Part shown: in pieces, positions 9,495 through 17,771 of the stretch
Layout: every line of letters starts with the position of its first letter
Position numbering within the stretch: position 1 is the stretch's first letter
DNA from: Aquipuribacter hungaricus
Lineage (GTDB): Bacteria > Actinomycetota > Actinomycetes > Actinomycetales > JBBAYJ01
Assembly (NCBI RefSeq): GCF_037860755.1
Contig: NZ_JBBEOI010000015.1
Coordinates: 1-35,080, forward strand
Direction: 5' to 3'
DNA length: 35,080 bases
Position numbers and translations under genes: made by a program
The notes under the pieces: model-generated
The model's input: the letters and a program-made list of their open reading frames with translations, nothing else
What the model was told of the DNA's origin: nothing
The model's database searches: none

Positions 9495-11839
9495 GCCTCG
9501 AGCCTGGCGGTGCCGGCGGTGGCAGGCACCTCGGCCCCGCCCACGAGGCGTGCCCGGAAGGCGACCGGCGGCTCGGCGGTGACGGTGGCGCCCGAGGCGT
9601 CGCGGGCGACCCGGAACGTCGTCACCGCGCCGGTGGTCGGGTGGGTGACGACCACCGCGCGGTCGCCCTCGCCGGGGTGGACGGTGACGAGCGCACCGTC
9701 GGCGTAGTCGTAGTCCGGGGTGTCGGAGCGGGAACCGGTGACGAGCACCGCCCCCTCGTGCACCCACAGCGGCGCGGAGTCGAAGCCGTGGCGTTCGGTA
9801 CGCCAGCTGCCGCCCGTGACCACCTCGTCGGTGAGCAGGTTCGTCCAGCGCCCGGCCGGCAGGTAGTAGGTCACCTCGCCGTCGGCGGACATGACCGGGG
9901 CGACCAGCAGGTCCGGGCCGAGCATGTACTGCCGGTCCAGGTGGTCCACGGCGGGGTCGCCCGCGAACTCCAGCTGCATGGGCCGCATGAACGGCAGGCC
10001 GTGCTCGTGGGCGGCGAGGCCCACCTGGAACAGGTACGGCATGAGGCGGAGCTTGAGCGTGGTGAAGGTGCGGGCCACCTCGACCGCGGACTGCCCGGGC
10101 TCCTCGGTGCCGTCGTCGAACGCCCACGGCACGCGGTAGCTCTGGGAGCCGTGCAGCCGGGAGTGGCTCGACAGCAGCCCGAAGGCCAGCCAGCGCTTGA
10201 ACACCGCCGGGTCGGGGTCGCCCTCGAAGCCGCCGATGTCGTGGCTCCAGAAGCCGAAGCCGCTCATCGCCAGGCTGAGGCCGCCGCGCAGGCTCTCGGC
10301 CATGGACTCGAAGGAGCTGGAGCTGTCGCCGCCCCAGTGCACGGGCAGGCGCTGGCCCCCGGCGGTCGCCGAGCGCGCGAACAGCACGGCCTCGCCCTCG
10401 CCGCGGACCTCCTGCAGCACGTCGAAGACGGCCTGGTTGTACAGCTGGGCGTACCAGTTGTGCATGACGCCGGGGTCGGTGCCGTCGTGCCAGACGACGT
10501 CGGTGGGCACCCGCTCGCCGAAGTCGGTCTTCACCGCGTCGACGCCCTGCGCCAGCAGGCCGCGGACCTTGTCCTGGTACCAGGCGGTCGCGTCCGGGTG
10601 GGTGAAGTCGACCAGGGCCATGCCGGCCTGCCACATGTCCCACTGCCAGGTGCTGCCGTCGGCGCGGCGGACCAGGTACCCCGCCTCGTGCGCCTCGTCG
10701 AACAGCGGCGACGCCTGCGCGATGTAGGGGTTCAGCCAGGCGCTCACCCGCAGGCCGCGCCCGTGCAGGCGGGCGAGCATGCCCTCGGGGTCCGGGAACG
10801 TGTCGGGGTCCCAGCGGAAGTCGGTCCAGCGGAACTCGCGCATCCAGAAGCAGTCGAAGTGGAACACCGACAGCGGCAGGTCCCGCTCGGCCATCCCGTC
10901 GATGAAGGCGTTGACCGTCTCCTCGTCGTAGTCGGTGGTGAACGACGTCGACAGCCACAGCCCGTAGCTCCAGGCCGGCACCCGCGCCGGGCGCCCGGTG
11001 AGGCGGGTGTAGCGCTGCAGCACCTCCCGGGGGGTGGGCCCGGCGACGACGAGGTACTCCAGGGTCTCCCCCGGCACGCTGAACTGGACCTGCTCGACGG
11101 CCTCGCTGCCCACCTCGAACGAGACGTGCTCGGGGTGGTTGACGAGGACGCCGTAGCCGCGGTTGGTGAGGTAGAACGGCACGTTCTTGTACGACTGCTC
11201 GCTGGACGTGCCGCCGTCGGCGTTCCACACGTCGACCGCCTGGCCGTTCTTCACCAGCGGGCCGAAGCGCTCGCCGAGGCCGTAGACGAGCTCGCCCACG
11301 CCGAGGGACAGCTGGGCGCGGACGTAGGAGCGGGCCGGCGCCAGGCCCGTGGTGCTCACCCCGGCGACGCCGGCGGGCTCGGCCGCGACGGGGGCACCGT
11401 CGTCCAGGCCCATCCACCCGACGGACTTCTCGCCGCTGCGGGTGAGGACGCGCCCGTCGTGCTCGAAGCGCAGGTCCCACGGCGCGCCGAGCCGGACCCG
11501 GGCGGTGAGGCCCCCGGTCTCCAGGACGCCCTCGCCCCCGTCCACCCAGGCGCTGCCGTGGCCCTTCTCGGCGCCGACCAGGTCGAAGCCGGGCGAGGCG
11601 GGCGTGCCGCGGTGGTGCTCGATCCGGACCCTGACCACGCCCTCGAGCGGGCTGGACAGGGTGACCGTGAGCACCGGCCGGTTGAGGGTGTCGCCGCGTC
11701 CGGCGATGACGCGGGTGGGTGCCTGGACGACCAGCCGGTCCCCGCCGGGGGCGTGGCGGGCCTCGACGTGGCGCGCCTCGCGGGCGAGCTGGGCGTCGAC
11801 GCCCGGCCGGGTGTGCCAGAACCCGTCGGTGAACTTCAC
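9491..11839 (-). CDS. yicI: GH31 alpha-xylosidase, YicI type
   Basis: A 782-residue family 31 glycoside hydrolase closely matching E. coli YicI over its core. The nucleophile Asp439 is in [11 protein letters not shown] and the acid/base Asp505 is in [15 protein letters not shown] (about 327-333) keeps the Cys-Phe pair that in YicI favours xylose over glucose in the -1 site, supporting alpha-xylosidase rather than alpha-glucosidase. Other matches include [13 protein letters not shown] and [11 protein letters not shown]. No signal peptide is present. The start is GTG at 11839, overlapping the permease stop as GTGA; its own stop overlaps the GH1 start. It should remove alpha-1,6-xylose from the non-reducing end of xyloglucan oligosaccharides or isoprimeverose. 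Substrate is inferred. Confidence 0.92.
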   Translation of the reverse strand: MKFTDGFWHTRPGVDAQLAREARHVEARHAPGGDRLVVQAPTRVIAGRGDTLNRPVLTVTLSSPLEGVVRVRIEHHRGTPASPGFDLVGAEKGHGSAWVDGGEGVLETGGLTARVRLGAPWDLRFEHDGRVLTRSGEKSVGWMGLDDGAPVAAEPAGVAGVSTTGLAPARSYVRAQLSLGVGELVYGLGERFGPLVKNGQAVDVWNADGGTSSEQSYKNVPFYLTNRGYGVLVNHPEHVSFEVGSEAVEQVQFSVPGETLEYLVVAGPTPREVLQRYTRLTGRPARVPAWSYGLWLSTSFTTDYDEETVNAFIDGMAERDLPLSVFHFDCFWMREFRWTDFRWDPDTFPDPEGMLARLHGRGLRVSAWLNPYIAQASPLFDEAHEAGYLVRRADGSTWQWDMWQAGMALVDFTHPDATAWYQDKVRGLLAQGVDAVKTDFGERVPTDVVWHDGTDPGVMHNWYAQLYNQAVFDVLQEVRGEGEAVLFARSATAGGQRLPVHWGGDSSSSFESMAESLRGGLSLAMSGFGFWSHDIGGFEGDPDPAVFKRWLAFGLLSSHSRLHGSQSYRVPWAFDDGTEEPGQSAVEVARTFTTLKLRLMPYLFQVGLAAHEHGLPFMRPMQLEFAGDPAVDHLDRQYMLGPDLLVAPVMSADGEVTYYLPAGRWTNLLTDEVVTGGSWRTERHGFDSAPLWVHEGAVLVTGSRSDTPDYDYADGALVTVHPGEGDRAVVVTHPTTGAVTTFRVARDASGATVTAEPPVAFRARLVGGAEVPATAGTARLEA

Positions 11840-12750
11840 TTCACTGCTCCTGCCGTGATGCCCCGGGTGAGGGTGCGCTGGAAGACGAGGAAGAACACGA
11901 GCGTGGGGAGCAGCCCCAGCAGCGCGGAGGCCGACGTCGTCGTGACGTCCATGAGCCGGTCGCCCTGCAGGACCGTCACCGCGACCGGGACCGTCTGCAC
12001 GTCGTTGCTGACGAGGAACGTCAGCGGGATGAGGAACTCGTTCCACGTCCAGATGAAGAAGAAGATGAGCAGCACCGACAGGGTCGGGCGCGAGATCGGG
12101 ACGACGACGCGCAGGAGGATCTGCAGCCGGCTCGCCCCGTCCAGGGCCGCGGCCTCGAGCATCTCCTTGGGGAACGTGCCGTAGACGCTGGCCAGCAGGT
12201 AGGTGCCGAACGCGCTCTGGATGACGGTGAAGATGATGACCACCGACCAGATCGAGTTGTAGAGCCCGACCTCCTTGAACATGAAGTACAGCGGGTAGAG
12301 CAGCACCTCCTGCGGGAGCATGTTGGCCAGCAGGATGAGCAGGACGACCCAGGTCCGCCCCTTGATCCGCCCGATGCCGAGAGCGAAGGCGTTGAGCACC
12401 GACAGCGTGACGGCGAAGACCGCCACGAGCCCGGAGATGACGAAGCTGTTCCACAGCTTCTGCGGGAAGTCGACCCGCTCCCAGAAGGCGACGATGCCAT
12501 CGGTGTAGAGCGCCGAGGGCAGCGACAGCGGGCCGCCGGTGCTGTAGTCCGCCGGGGACTTGAAGGAGTTGACGAGGATGAGCAGGAACGGCACGGCGAT
12601 GAGCGCGCCGACGGCGACGGCGAGCGCGAGGGTCGCCCAGTCGCCGACGGTGCGGCGGGCCCGGCGCCGGGGGGCCGGGGTGCGCTCGCGGGGCGGGCCG
12701 CCCTGGGCGGGGACGAGGGTGCCTGGTGCGGTGGTGGGCTGCGCGGTCAT
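11836..12750 (-). CDS. Carbohydrate ABC transporter permease, MalG type
   Basis: A 304-residue inner-membrane permease with about six transmembrane segments, beginning near [20 protein letters not shown]. The EAA loop that docks to the ATPase reads [18 protein letters not shown] and is followed by PISRP. The N terminus is Pro/Arg-rich and cytoplasmic. The start is ATG at 12750, overlapping the upstream permease stop as ATGA. It pairs with the MalF-type permease and the lipoprotein to import an oligosaccharide. No ATPase gene is in the operon, so a shared MsiK-type ATPase encoded elsewhere is expected. Confidence 0.93.
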   Translation of the reverse strand: MTAQPTTAPGTLVPAQGGPPRERTPAPRRRARRTVGDWATLALAVAVGALIAVPFLLILVNSFKSPADYSTGGPLSLPSALYTDGIVAFWERVDFPQKLWNSFVISGLVAVFAVTLSVLNAFALGIGRIKGRTWVVLLILLANMLPQEVLLYPLYFMFKEVGLYNSIWSVVIIFTVIQSAFGTYLLASVYGTFPKEMLEAAALDGASRLQILLRVVVPISRPTLSVLLIFFFIWTWNEFLIPLTFLVSNDVQTVPVAVTVLQGDRLMDVTTTSASALLGLLPTLVFFLVFQRTLTRGITAGAVK

Positions 12751-13745
12751 CGGCCCTGCTCCTCTGCTCGTTCGAGCCTGGCCTGGACGAGGACGAACGC
12801 CACCGCGAGCACGGCGATGACGACGGTGAGCGCCGTGGCGATGGTCGCGCCGTAGCCCACCTGCTGGGACTGGAAGAACTCGCTGTAGGCGTAGTAGGCG
12901 GGGACGATCGTCGAGGTGCCGGGCCCCCCGCCGGTGAGGGCGTAGACCGGCCCGAACACCTTGAGCGCGGCGATCGCGCAGGTGAGGACCACGACGAAGA
13001 TCTCCGGCCGGATGATGCTCACCGTGATGGCGCGGAAGCGCTGGAACCAGCCCGCGCCGTCCAGCTCGGCGGCCTCGTACAGCTCCGGGTCGACCCGCTG
13101 CAGCGCCGCCATGAAGATGACGACCGGGTAGCCGATCTGCACCCAGACGAGCACGACCATGATGCTGGGCAGCGCGGTGCGGGGGTCGCCGAGCCAGTTG
13201 GCCTGCAGGGCGTCCAGGCCGACGGCCCCGAGCACCGTGTTGAGCGCCCCGTTCTGCGGCCGCAGGATCCAGCCGATGACGATCGCGGCGATGACGCCGG
13301 GGAGGATCTGCGGCAGGTAGTACGTGGCCCGCAGGAAGCTCGCGACCCGGCCGCCGAACTTCTTGCCGACCAGGTCGAAGAGCATCGCCGCGAGCACGAG
13401 CCCCAGGCCGGTCGGGACGACGACCATCGCCACGACCATGGCCACGGAGTTGCGGAACGAGGTCCAGAACACGGTGTCGCCCGCGAGCTCTACCCAGTTG
13501 TCCAGGCCGACGAACTCCGGCGGGCGGATGCCGCGGTAGGACGTGAACGTCAGGTAGACGTTCCAGACCAGCGGCACCAGGACGACGAGGGTGAGCAGGG
13601 CGAGGCCCGGCACCAGGTAGACCCAGTAGGTGTGGCGGCGCTGGCCCGGGATGAGGCTCGGCCGGCCCGCCCGCCGGGGGGCGGCGGTGCGCCCCCCGGC
13701 GGACGGCGCGGTGGCACCTGTCGTGCCTGCTGCGCTGGTCGGCAC
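12747..13745 (-). CDS. Carbohydrate ABC transporter permease, MalF type
   Basis: A 332-residue permease with about six transmembrane segments. The first is around YWVYLVPGLALLTLVVLVPL, after an Ala/Pro/Arg-rich cytoplasmic tail. The EAA loop reads ELYEAAELDGAGWFQRFRAI, followed by SIIRP. The motif GGGPGTSTIVPAYYAY is typical of sugar permeases of this class. The start chosen is GTG at 13745, five bases after the binding-protein stop. No good Shine-Dalgarno sequence is seen, so translation is probably coupled. The frame is open further upstream but overlaps the binding protein. Confidence 0.92.
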   Translation of the reverse strand: MPTSAAGTTGATAPSAGGRTAAPRRAGRPSLIPGQRRHTYWVYLVPGLALLTLVVLVPLVWNVYLTFTSYRGIRPPEFVGLDNWVELAGDTVFWTSFRNSVAMVVAMVVVPTGLGLVLAAMLFDLVGKKFGGRVASFLRATYYLPQILPGVIAAIVIGWILRPQNGALNTVLGAVGLDALQANWLGDPRTALPSIMVVLVWVQIGYPVVIFMAALQRVDPELYEAAELDGAGWFQRFRAITVSIIRPEIFVVVLTCAIAALKVFGPVYALTGGGPGTSTIVPAYYAYSEFFQSQQVGYGATIATALTVVIAVLAVAFVLVQARLERAEEQGR

Positions 13746-13750
13746 GACGC

Positions 13751-15055
13751 TCAGCCCGTGATGTCCGCGACGCCGTCGGCGTACTGCTGGCCGAGCTGCT
13801 CGTTGACCTCGGCCGGGGTCAGGGTCCCGTTGAGCAGCTCCTGCAGGCCGGCGTTGAGGTCGTCGTAGAAGGTGGCGGTGGGCCAGTCGGGGTAGAACGC
13901 CAGGCCGTCGCGCTCGTTGAGGGTGTTGAAGTTCTCGATGAGCTCCTGCGACTTCTCGTCCTCGATGTCGGCGGGGTCCGCGGCGACGGGCACGCCGCCG
14001 TTGTTGCCGATCAGGGCCTGGATCTCCGGGCGCATGGTGATGTCGATGAACTGCGCGGCGAGCTCGGGGTTGCGGGCCTCGACCGGGATCACCCACATGT
14101 TGCCGGCAGACCCGGGGGACATCTCGGCGCCGGGGTACAGGAACGTGCCGAACTCGAAGCCCTCGATCTCGGTCGTGAACCGGTTGTGCCACCAGCTGCC
14201 CGAGTAGAACATCGGGTACTCGCCGTCGATGAACGCGACACCGGCGTCCTCGGCCGCCAGGCCGGTCGCGTCGGAGGAGATGTAGCCGGCGTCGGACCAC
14301 GCCTTCACGGTCTCGGTGGCGTAGCTGATCTGCTCGCCGGTGAAGTCCACGTCGTCGGCGTACAGCTGGTAGCTGTCGACCCACTCGCGGTCGGCCTTGC
14401 TGAGGGCGAGCTGGTACCAGAGCTGCCCGAGCGGGTACTCCGAGGCGGCCTCCGCCAGCGGCGTGACGCCCGCGTCGGCGAACGTCTGCATCGCCACCTC
14501 GAGCTCCTCGGTGCTGGTCGGCACCTCGACGCCGTACTCGGCGAACATGTCCTCGTTGTAGTAGAACTCCACGAACTCGCCGTAGTTGGGGACGCCGTAC
14601 CAGCTGCCGGAGCCCATGATCCCGGACTCGTCGTAGCGGGCCGTGGTCTGCAGGGCCGGCGCGAGCTGGGAGTCCCAGCCGTACTCCTCGACCGCGTCGT
14701 CGAGCGGGCTCAGCAGGCCCTGGCTCGCGAGCAGGCCGGCGGTGGCGTTGCCCTTGTTGTACTCGAGGATGTCGGGCGCCTCGTCGGAGTTGAGCACCTG
14801 GCTGGCGGTGGTGCGGATCTGCTCGAAGCTGCGCTCCTCGAACTCGACCGTGGCGCCGGTCTCCTCCTCGAAGGTGGCGATGGCCTCCTCCCAGGCGATG
14901 CCCATGGCGCTGGTGTCGGACTCGAAGTGCCACAGGCGCAGGGTGTCCCCCTCGCCCCCGGCCGCGGCGTCGTCGCCCCCGCCGCCGCACGCCGCGAGCG
15001 CGAGCGCCCCGACGACCAGGACGGTCGTGCCGATCTGCAGCCTGCTGTTCCTCAT
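13751..15055 (-). CDS. Extracellular sugar-binding lipoprotein of ABC transporter
   Basis: A 434-residue family 1 solute-binding protein. The signal sequence ends in the lipobox LALAAC with lipidated Cys23, followed by a Gly/Asp/Ala linker. The mature part has the expected features: LRLWHFESD, PDILEYNKGN, YGVPNYGEFVEFYYN and FYSGSWWHN. It should capture an oligosaccharide outside the membrane and deliver it to the two permeases. The start is ATG at 15055 with a strong GAGGAGG at 15064-15070, eight bases upstream. It is the first and best-translated gene of the five-gene operon. The LacI-type operator at 15136-15157 lies about 80 bases upstream. Ligand specificity is inferred from the hydrolases downstream. 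Confidence 0.93.
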   Translation of the reverse strand: MRNSRLQIGTTVLVVGALALAACGGGGDDAAAGGEGDTLRLWHFESDTSAMGIAWEEAIATFEEETGATVEFEERSFEQIRTTASQVLNSDEAPDILEYNKGNATAGLLASQGLLSPLDDAVEEYGWDSQLAPALQTTARYDESGIMGSGSWYGVPNYGEFVEFYYNEDMFAEYGVEVPTSTEELEVAMQTFADAGVTPLAEAASEYPLGQLWYQLALSKADREWVDSYQLYADDVDFTGEQISYATETVKAWSDAGYISSDATGLAAEDAGVAFIDGEYPMFYSGSWWHNRFTTEIEGFEFGTFLYPGAEMSPGSAGNMWVIPVEARNPELAAQFIDITMRPEIQALIGNNGGVPVAADPADIEDEKSQELIENFNTLNERDGLAFYPDWPTATFYDDLNAGLQELLNGTLTPAEVNEQLGQQYADGVADITG

Positions 15056-15073
15056 GGTGCCTACCTCCTCGTA

Positions 15074-15109
15074 GGTGGTGCGGTGGGTGGTGCGGTGGGT
15101 GGTTTGGTG
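15074..15109 (-). repeat. Three 12-bp tandem repeats in the leader of the sugar operon
   Basis: The plus strand carries GGTGGTGCGGTG at 15074 and 15086 and a variant GGTGGTTTGGTG at 15098. The stretch continues to 15117 and contains four GGG runs (15085, 15097, 15109, 15115). The transcript from the minus strand is therefore a C/A-rich, weakly structured leader just upstream of the binding-protein ribosome site, while the plus strand could form a G-quadruplex. Confidence 0.75.
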
Positions 15110-15135
15110 GGTCTGGGTGCGCTCTCCACGCGGCG

Positions 15136-15157
15136 ATCGTCGAAGCGTTTCGACGAT
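15136..15157 (-). promoter_or_regulatory. LacI-family operator upstream of the sugar operon (site 1)
   Basis: A 22-bp near-perfect palindrome. The minus strand reads ATCGTCGAAAC then GCTTCGACGAT, with only the central step breaking symmetry. The core GAAACGCTTC is the classical LacI/CcpA-family operator form. It lies between lacI and the binding-protein gene, both read leftward, and shares 18 of 19 bases with site 2 before lacI. Confidence 0.8.
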
Positions 15158-15249
15158 GCGGCGACGCGGCCGGTCGTGCGCCGCTCACGGCGGCGGCCGG
15201 GTCCTGCGTCGACCGTGCGCCGGCGGGTGGACGACGGCGCTGCGCGGCG

Positions 15250-16257
15250 TCACGGCGGCGGCCCCACGGAGCCGTGCGCGACGTACGTCGGCTCGAGGAG
15301 CTCGACGACGGGCTCGACGCCCCCCGCGAGCTGCGCCATGACGAGCTCGACGGCGCGGTCGCAGCTGCGCTCGGGCACCAGCGGCACCACGTCCAGCGGC
15401 ACGGGCAGGGCGGCGGTGTCGAACGTCGAGGCGACGGACACGACGGACACGTCGCCCGGCACGGCCAGGCCGCGCTCGCGGAGCAGGTCCAGCGCGGTGG
15501 TCTGGACCGACTCCTCGCAGTGCATGACGAGGCCCGTGCAGTCGCCGTCCGGGCCGAGCAGCTCGGTGACGGCCGCCCGCGCGGAGGCCGTGTCGCGCTC
15601 GGGCATGACGAAGCGCGCCTCGAGGCCGCGCTCCTGCGCCCGGGCGAGGAACGCGTCGCGCACCCGGGGCGGGAAGTTCGACCCCTGGACGTACACCGCG
15701 TGCGGGTGCCCGAGCAGGCCGACGACCCGGTGGCCGGCGTCGGCGAGGCGGTCGACGACCAGCCGTGCCGCGGCCTCGAAGTCCAGGTCGACGCACACCA
15801 GGCCATCGGTGTCGGCGGGGACGCCGACCACCACGGACGGCACGTCGAGGGTGCGGACGAGCGCGACCCGGTCGTCGTCGGTCGTCACGTCCAGCACGAC
15901 GATGCCGTCGACGAGCCGGCTCGACGTCACCCTGCGCAGGCCGGCCGTGGCCTCCTCCTGGGTGAGGAGCAGCACGTCGTAGTCGTGGCGGCGGGCGGCG
16001 CCCGCCACGGCGAGCACGAACGCCATGTGGGCGGGCGCGTAGGTGTAGGAGCGCAGCGGTTCGGTGACGGCGAGGATGAAGGTCTGGCTGCCGGCGAGCA
16101 TCCGGGCCCCGGCGTGCGGCCGGTAGCCGAGCTCGCGGACGGCGTCCTCCACCTTGCGGCGGGTGGTCTCGGTGATGCGCCGCTTGCCGCTGAGGGCGTA
16201 CGACACGGTGCTGATCGACACCCCGGCGGCCCGGGCGACGTCGTGGATGCTCGTCAT
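15250..16257 (-). CDS. LacI-family transcriptional regulator of the sugar operon
   Basis: A 335-residue repressor. The N-terminal helix-turn-helix reads TSIHDVARAAGVSISTVSYAL, followed by the hinge region GYRPHAGARMLAGSQ and a periplasmic-binding-protein-like effector domain. The start is ATG at 16257 with GGGAGG at 16264-16269. It lies directly upstream of and co-directional with the transport operon. Operators are found before both, so it probably represses the operon and itself until an imported sugar or product binds. Its -35/-10 (TTGCGC, 18 bp, TACGGT) is flanked by operator sites 2 and 3. The effector, perhaps a xylose-containing oligosaccharide, is unknown. Confidence 0.93.
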   Translation of the reverse strand: MTSIHDVARAAGVSISTVSYALSGKRRITETTRRKVEDAVRELGYRPHAGARMLAGSQTFILAVTEPLRSYTYAPAHMAFVLAVAGAARRHDYDVLLLTQEEATAGLRRVTSSRLVDGIVVLDVTTDDDRVALVRTLDVPSVVVGVPADTDGLVCVDLDFEAAARLVVDRLADAGHRVVGLLGHPHAVYVQGSNFPPRVRDAFLARAQERGLEARFVMPERDTASARAAVTELLGPDGDCTGLVMHCEESVQTTALDLLRERGLAVPGDVSVVSVASTFDTAALPVPLDVVPLVPERSCDRAVELVMAQLAGGVEPVVELLEPTYVAHGSVGPPP

Positions 16258-16279
16258 GCCAGACCTCCCTGTCCGGTGG

Positions 16280-16298
16280 CGAAGCGCTTCGACGATGC
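16280..16298 (-). promoter_or_regulatory. LacI-family operator at the lacI promoter (site 2)
   Basis: The centre is a perfect palindrome, CGAAGCGCTTCG at 16280-16291. The minus strand reads GCATCGTCGAAGCGCTTCG, matching site 1 except for one base. It falls between the predicted transcription start (about 16303) and the lacI ribosome site, a position suited to autorepression. Confidence 0.8.
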
Positions 16299-16309
16299 AG
16301 CGCGGCACG

Positions 16310-16339
16310 ACCGTACGGCCGGCCTCCCGGCATGCGCAA
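16310..16339 (-). promoter_or_regulatory. Predicted lacI promoter
   Basis: On the minus strand TTGCGC (16334-16339) and TACGGT (16310-16315) are separated by 18 bases. Transcription would start near 16303. Operator site 2 lies just downstream and site 3 just upstream. Confidence 0.55.
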
Positions 16340-16355
16340 GGGTTCCCGGCACATC

Positions 16356-16369
16356 CGTCGAAACGCTTC
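16356..16369 (+). promoter_or_regulatory. LacI-family operator upstream of the lacI promoter (site 3)
   Basis: CGTCGAAACGCTTC on the plus strand is identical over 14 bases to the minus-strand core of site 1. The right half-site degenerates to CCGGCG. Its centre is about 79 bp from site 2, so cooperative or looping repression is possible. Confidence 0.65.
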
Positions 16370-16462
16370 CGGCGACGCAGGCCCGGGGGGCGGCTCGCTC
16401 GTCGCGGACGGTACGGGCACCGGCAGCGAGAGCCGCCAGAGACGCTGGGACAGCAGAGCGGC

Positions 16463-16490
16463 CCCCCGGCGGGCGGAGGCCCGCCGGGGG
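16463..16490 (-). terminator. Hairpin terminator after tRNA-Val(CAC)
   Basis: CCCCCGGCGGGC (16463-16474) and GCCCGCCGGGGG (16479-16490) form a perfect 12-bp stem with loop GGAG. It lies 19 bases past the mature 3' end of the minus-strand tRNA and upstream of the lacI control region. Confidence 0.7.
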
Positions 16491-16508
16491 CCCGGCTGTC
16501 GTGCAGGG

Positions 16509-16581
16509 TGGGCGGTACTGGACTCGAACCAGCGACCCCGTCGGTGTGAACGACGTGCTCTACCAACTGAGCTAACCGCCC
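16509..16581 (-). tRNA. tRNA-Val (CAC)
   Basis: The minus strand folds into a full cloverleaf. The acceptor GGGCGGT pairs with ACCGCCC, and the D-arm is GCTC/GAGC. The anticodon stem CGTCG/CGACG encloses loop TTCACAC (anticodon CAC, codon GUG), and the T-loop is TTCGAGT. The discriminator is A and CCA is not encoded. A TACGAT hexamer at 16606-16611 on the same strand is a possible -10. Confidence 0.95.
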
Positions 16582-16656
16582 GCGGCCGCAGCGCGACCGA
16601 GGAGCATCGTAGGGGATGCGCGGCCGGGCACGGGCACGGCCGGCCCTCCCCGACGC

Positions 16657-17166
16657 TCAGTCGACGCCGGGGACCCGGTCGAGCAGGTCGGCGGCCGGGG
16701 AGGGCACCCAGCCCGGGATGCCGGCCAGCAGCAGCGATACCCACCACGCCGCCGCGAGGCACACCGCCACGAGCAGGACGAGGCCGACCACGACGAGGGC
16801 GCGACGGGCCGGTGACATCGCGGCGTAGGCGCGGCGCGCCCTGACCAGGCGCACCCACAGCGCCGTCCTGGCCCGGTTGGCCCAGCGGAACTCCGTGGAC
16901 AGGATCGCCAGCGCCAGGAACACCAGCGCCCAGCCCTGGCCGGGGCCGGGGATCGCGACCACGCCGACGACGAGCAGGAGCCCGCCGACGACGCCGACGC
17001 CGATCCGCCAGCCCACACGCCCGACGGTGGTGCGTCGCACCCGGGCGCGGACGGCGCGGGTGCGGGCCCTCAGGTGGCGCCACCAGCGCGGCGAGCGGCG
17101 CCCGGGCCGGGTCGCGGGGTCCCCCAGGACGGGGTCCTCCTCGACGTCCGGCGCCGTGCGCTCCAC
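16657..17166 (-). CDS. PGPGW-motif transmembrane protein (TIGR02611-like)
   Basis: A 169-residue membrane protein of unknown function. After a charged, Arg-rich cytoplasmic N terminus, a first hydrophobic pair (VGWRIGVGVVGGLLLVVGVV and the stretch after it) flanks the motif IPGPGQGWALVFLALAIL. A later segment is ALVVVGLVLLVAVCLAAAWW. IPGPG-GW is the hallmark of a small actinobacterial membrane family with no established role. The start chosen is GTG at 17166, six bases after TACGCT on the minus strand, suggesting a leaderless mRNA. The open frame extends upstream antisense to the ssgB-like gene, but that part is shadow. Confidence 0.8.
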   Translation of the reverse strand: MERTAPDVEEDPVLGDPATRPGRRSPRWWRHLRARTRAVRARVRRTTVGRVGWRIGVGVVGGLLLVVGVVAIPGPGQGWALVFLALAILSTEFRWANRARTALWVRLVRARRAYAAMSPARRALVVVGLVLLVAVCLAAAWWVSLLLAGIPGWVPSPAADLLDRVPGVD

Positions 17167-17172
17167 GGGGTC

Positions 17173-17178
17173 AGCGTA
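17173..17178 (-). promoter_or_regulatory. Candidate -10 element for leaderless PGPGW gene mRNA
   Basis: The minus strand reads TACGCT, then GACCCC, then the GTG at 17166. No Shine-Dalgarno sequence is present. Confidence 0.45.
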
Positions 17179-17261
17179 GGCGCGCGTGACGCAGGGTGCA
17201 GACCGCGGGCGAGCGGGTGGTCCGGGCTGCTCCGGACGGGTGACGAGGAGGACCGCACAGG

Positions 17262-17287
17262 GTTTGCCACCCCCGGTCACGGGGAAC
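17262..17287 (+). promoter_or_regulatory. Stress-sigma-like promoter upstream of the ssgB-like gene
   Basis: GTTT at 17262-17265 and GGGAAC at 17282-17287 are separated by 16 bases. This resembles the GTTT-N14-16-GGGTAY promoters of the SigB/SigH group with one mismatch. It lies 56 bases before the gene start. It also overlaps a small inverted repeat, GTCAC...GTGAC. Confidence 0.4.
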
Positions 17288-17343
17288 GTGACAGCACACG
17301 AGCTCGGCAGGCAGCGCCCGCCGACCGCCCAGAGGAGAACCCC

Positions 17344-17766
17344 GTGGTCGAGAAGCACAAGGTCGACGTCGACGTCGAGGTCACCCTCCGTCTGGTGGTC
17401 CCGGACGCCGGTCCCGTCCCCCTGCCCGTGTCGCTGCGCTACGTCGCCGCCGACCCGTACGCCGTGCGCGCCCTGTTCCGCGGCGGCGACGGCGAGACGT
17501 CCGTGGAGTGGGTGTTCGCCCGCGACCTGCTGCTCGAGGGCCTCGACCGCGCCACCGGCCTCGGCGACGTCCACGTCTGGCCCTCGCGCGGGGTCGACGG
17601 TGACATCGTCGTGCTGGCGCTGTCCTCCCCCGACGGCCGCGCCGTGCTGCACGCCGACGCCGACGACATGCGGCTGTTCGTCGACCGCACGCTCGAGGTC
17701 GTCCCCGCCGGCAGCGAGCCCCTCCACCTGGACGTCGACGACGTCGTGGCGCGCCTGACCGCCTGA
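17344..17766 (+). CDS. SsgA/SsgB-like sporulation and cell-division regulator
   Basis: A 140-residue SsgA-like protein (SALP). The fold is mainly beta: a VDVDVEVTLRLVVP strand pair, then YVAADPYAVRALF, VEWVFARDLLLEGL, GDVHVWPS and LALSSPDGRAVLHA, which match the family. In Streptomyces SsgB recruits FtsZ to sporulation septa, and other actinobacteria carry a single ssgB-like gene. The start is GTG at 17344 with AGAGGAG at 17331-17337. A SigH-like promoter lies upstream, and in Streptomyces coelicolor ssgB is itself SigH-dependent. No other sporulation genes are nearby. Confidence 0.9.
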   Translation: MVEKHKVDVDVEVTLRLVVPDAGPVPLPVSLRYVAADPYAVRALFRGGDGETSVEWVFARDLLLEGLDRATGLGDVHVWPSRGVDGDIVVLALSSPDGRAVLHADADDMRLFVDRTLEVVPAGSEPLHLDVDDVVARLTA

Positions 17767-17771
17767 CGGTT

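Noticed and set aside
9641-12184. 847-codon plus-strand open frame over GH31 and a permease
   Set aside because: It crosses two real genes joined by a GTGA overlap, and its sequence has no recognisable domain.
15250-16257. LacI gene as a CebR cellobiose regulator
   Set aside because: The operators here have the core GAARCGCTTC, not the TGGGAGCGCTCCCA palindrome known for CebR, and the operon has an alpha-xylosidase.
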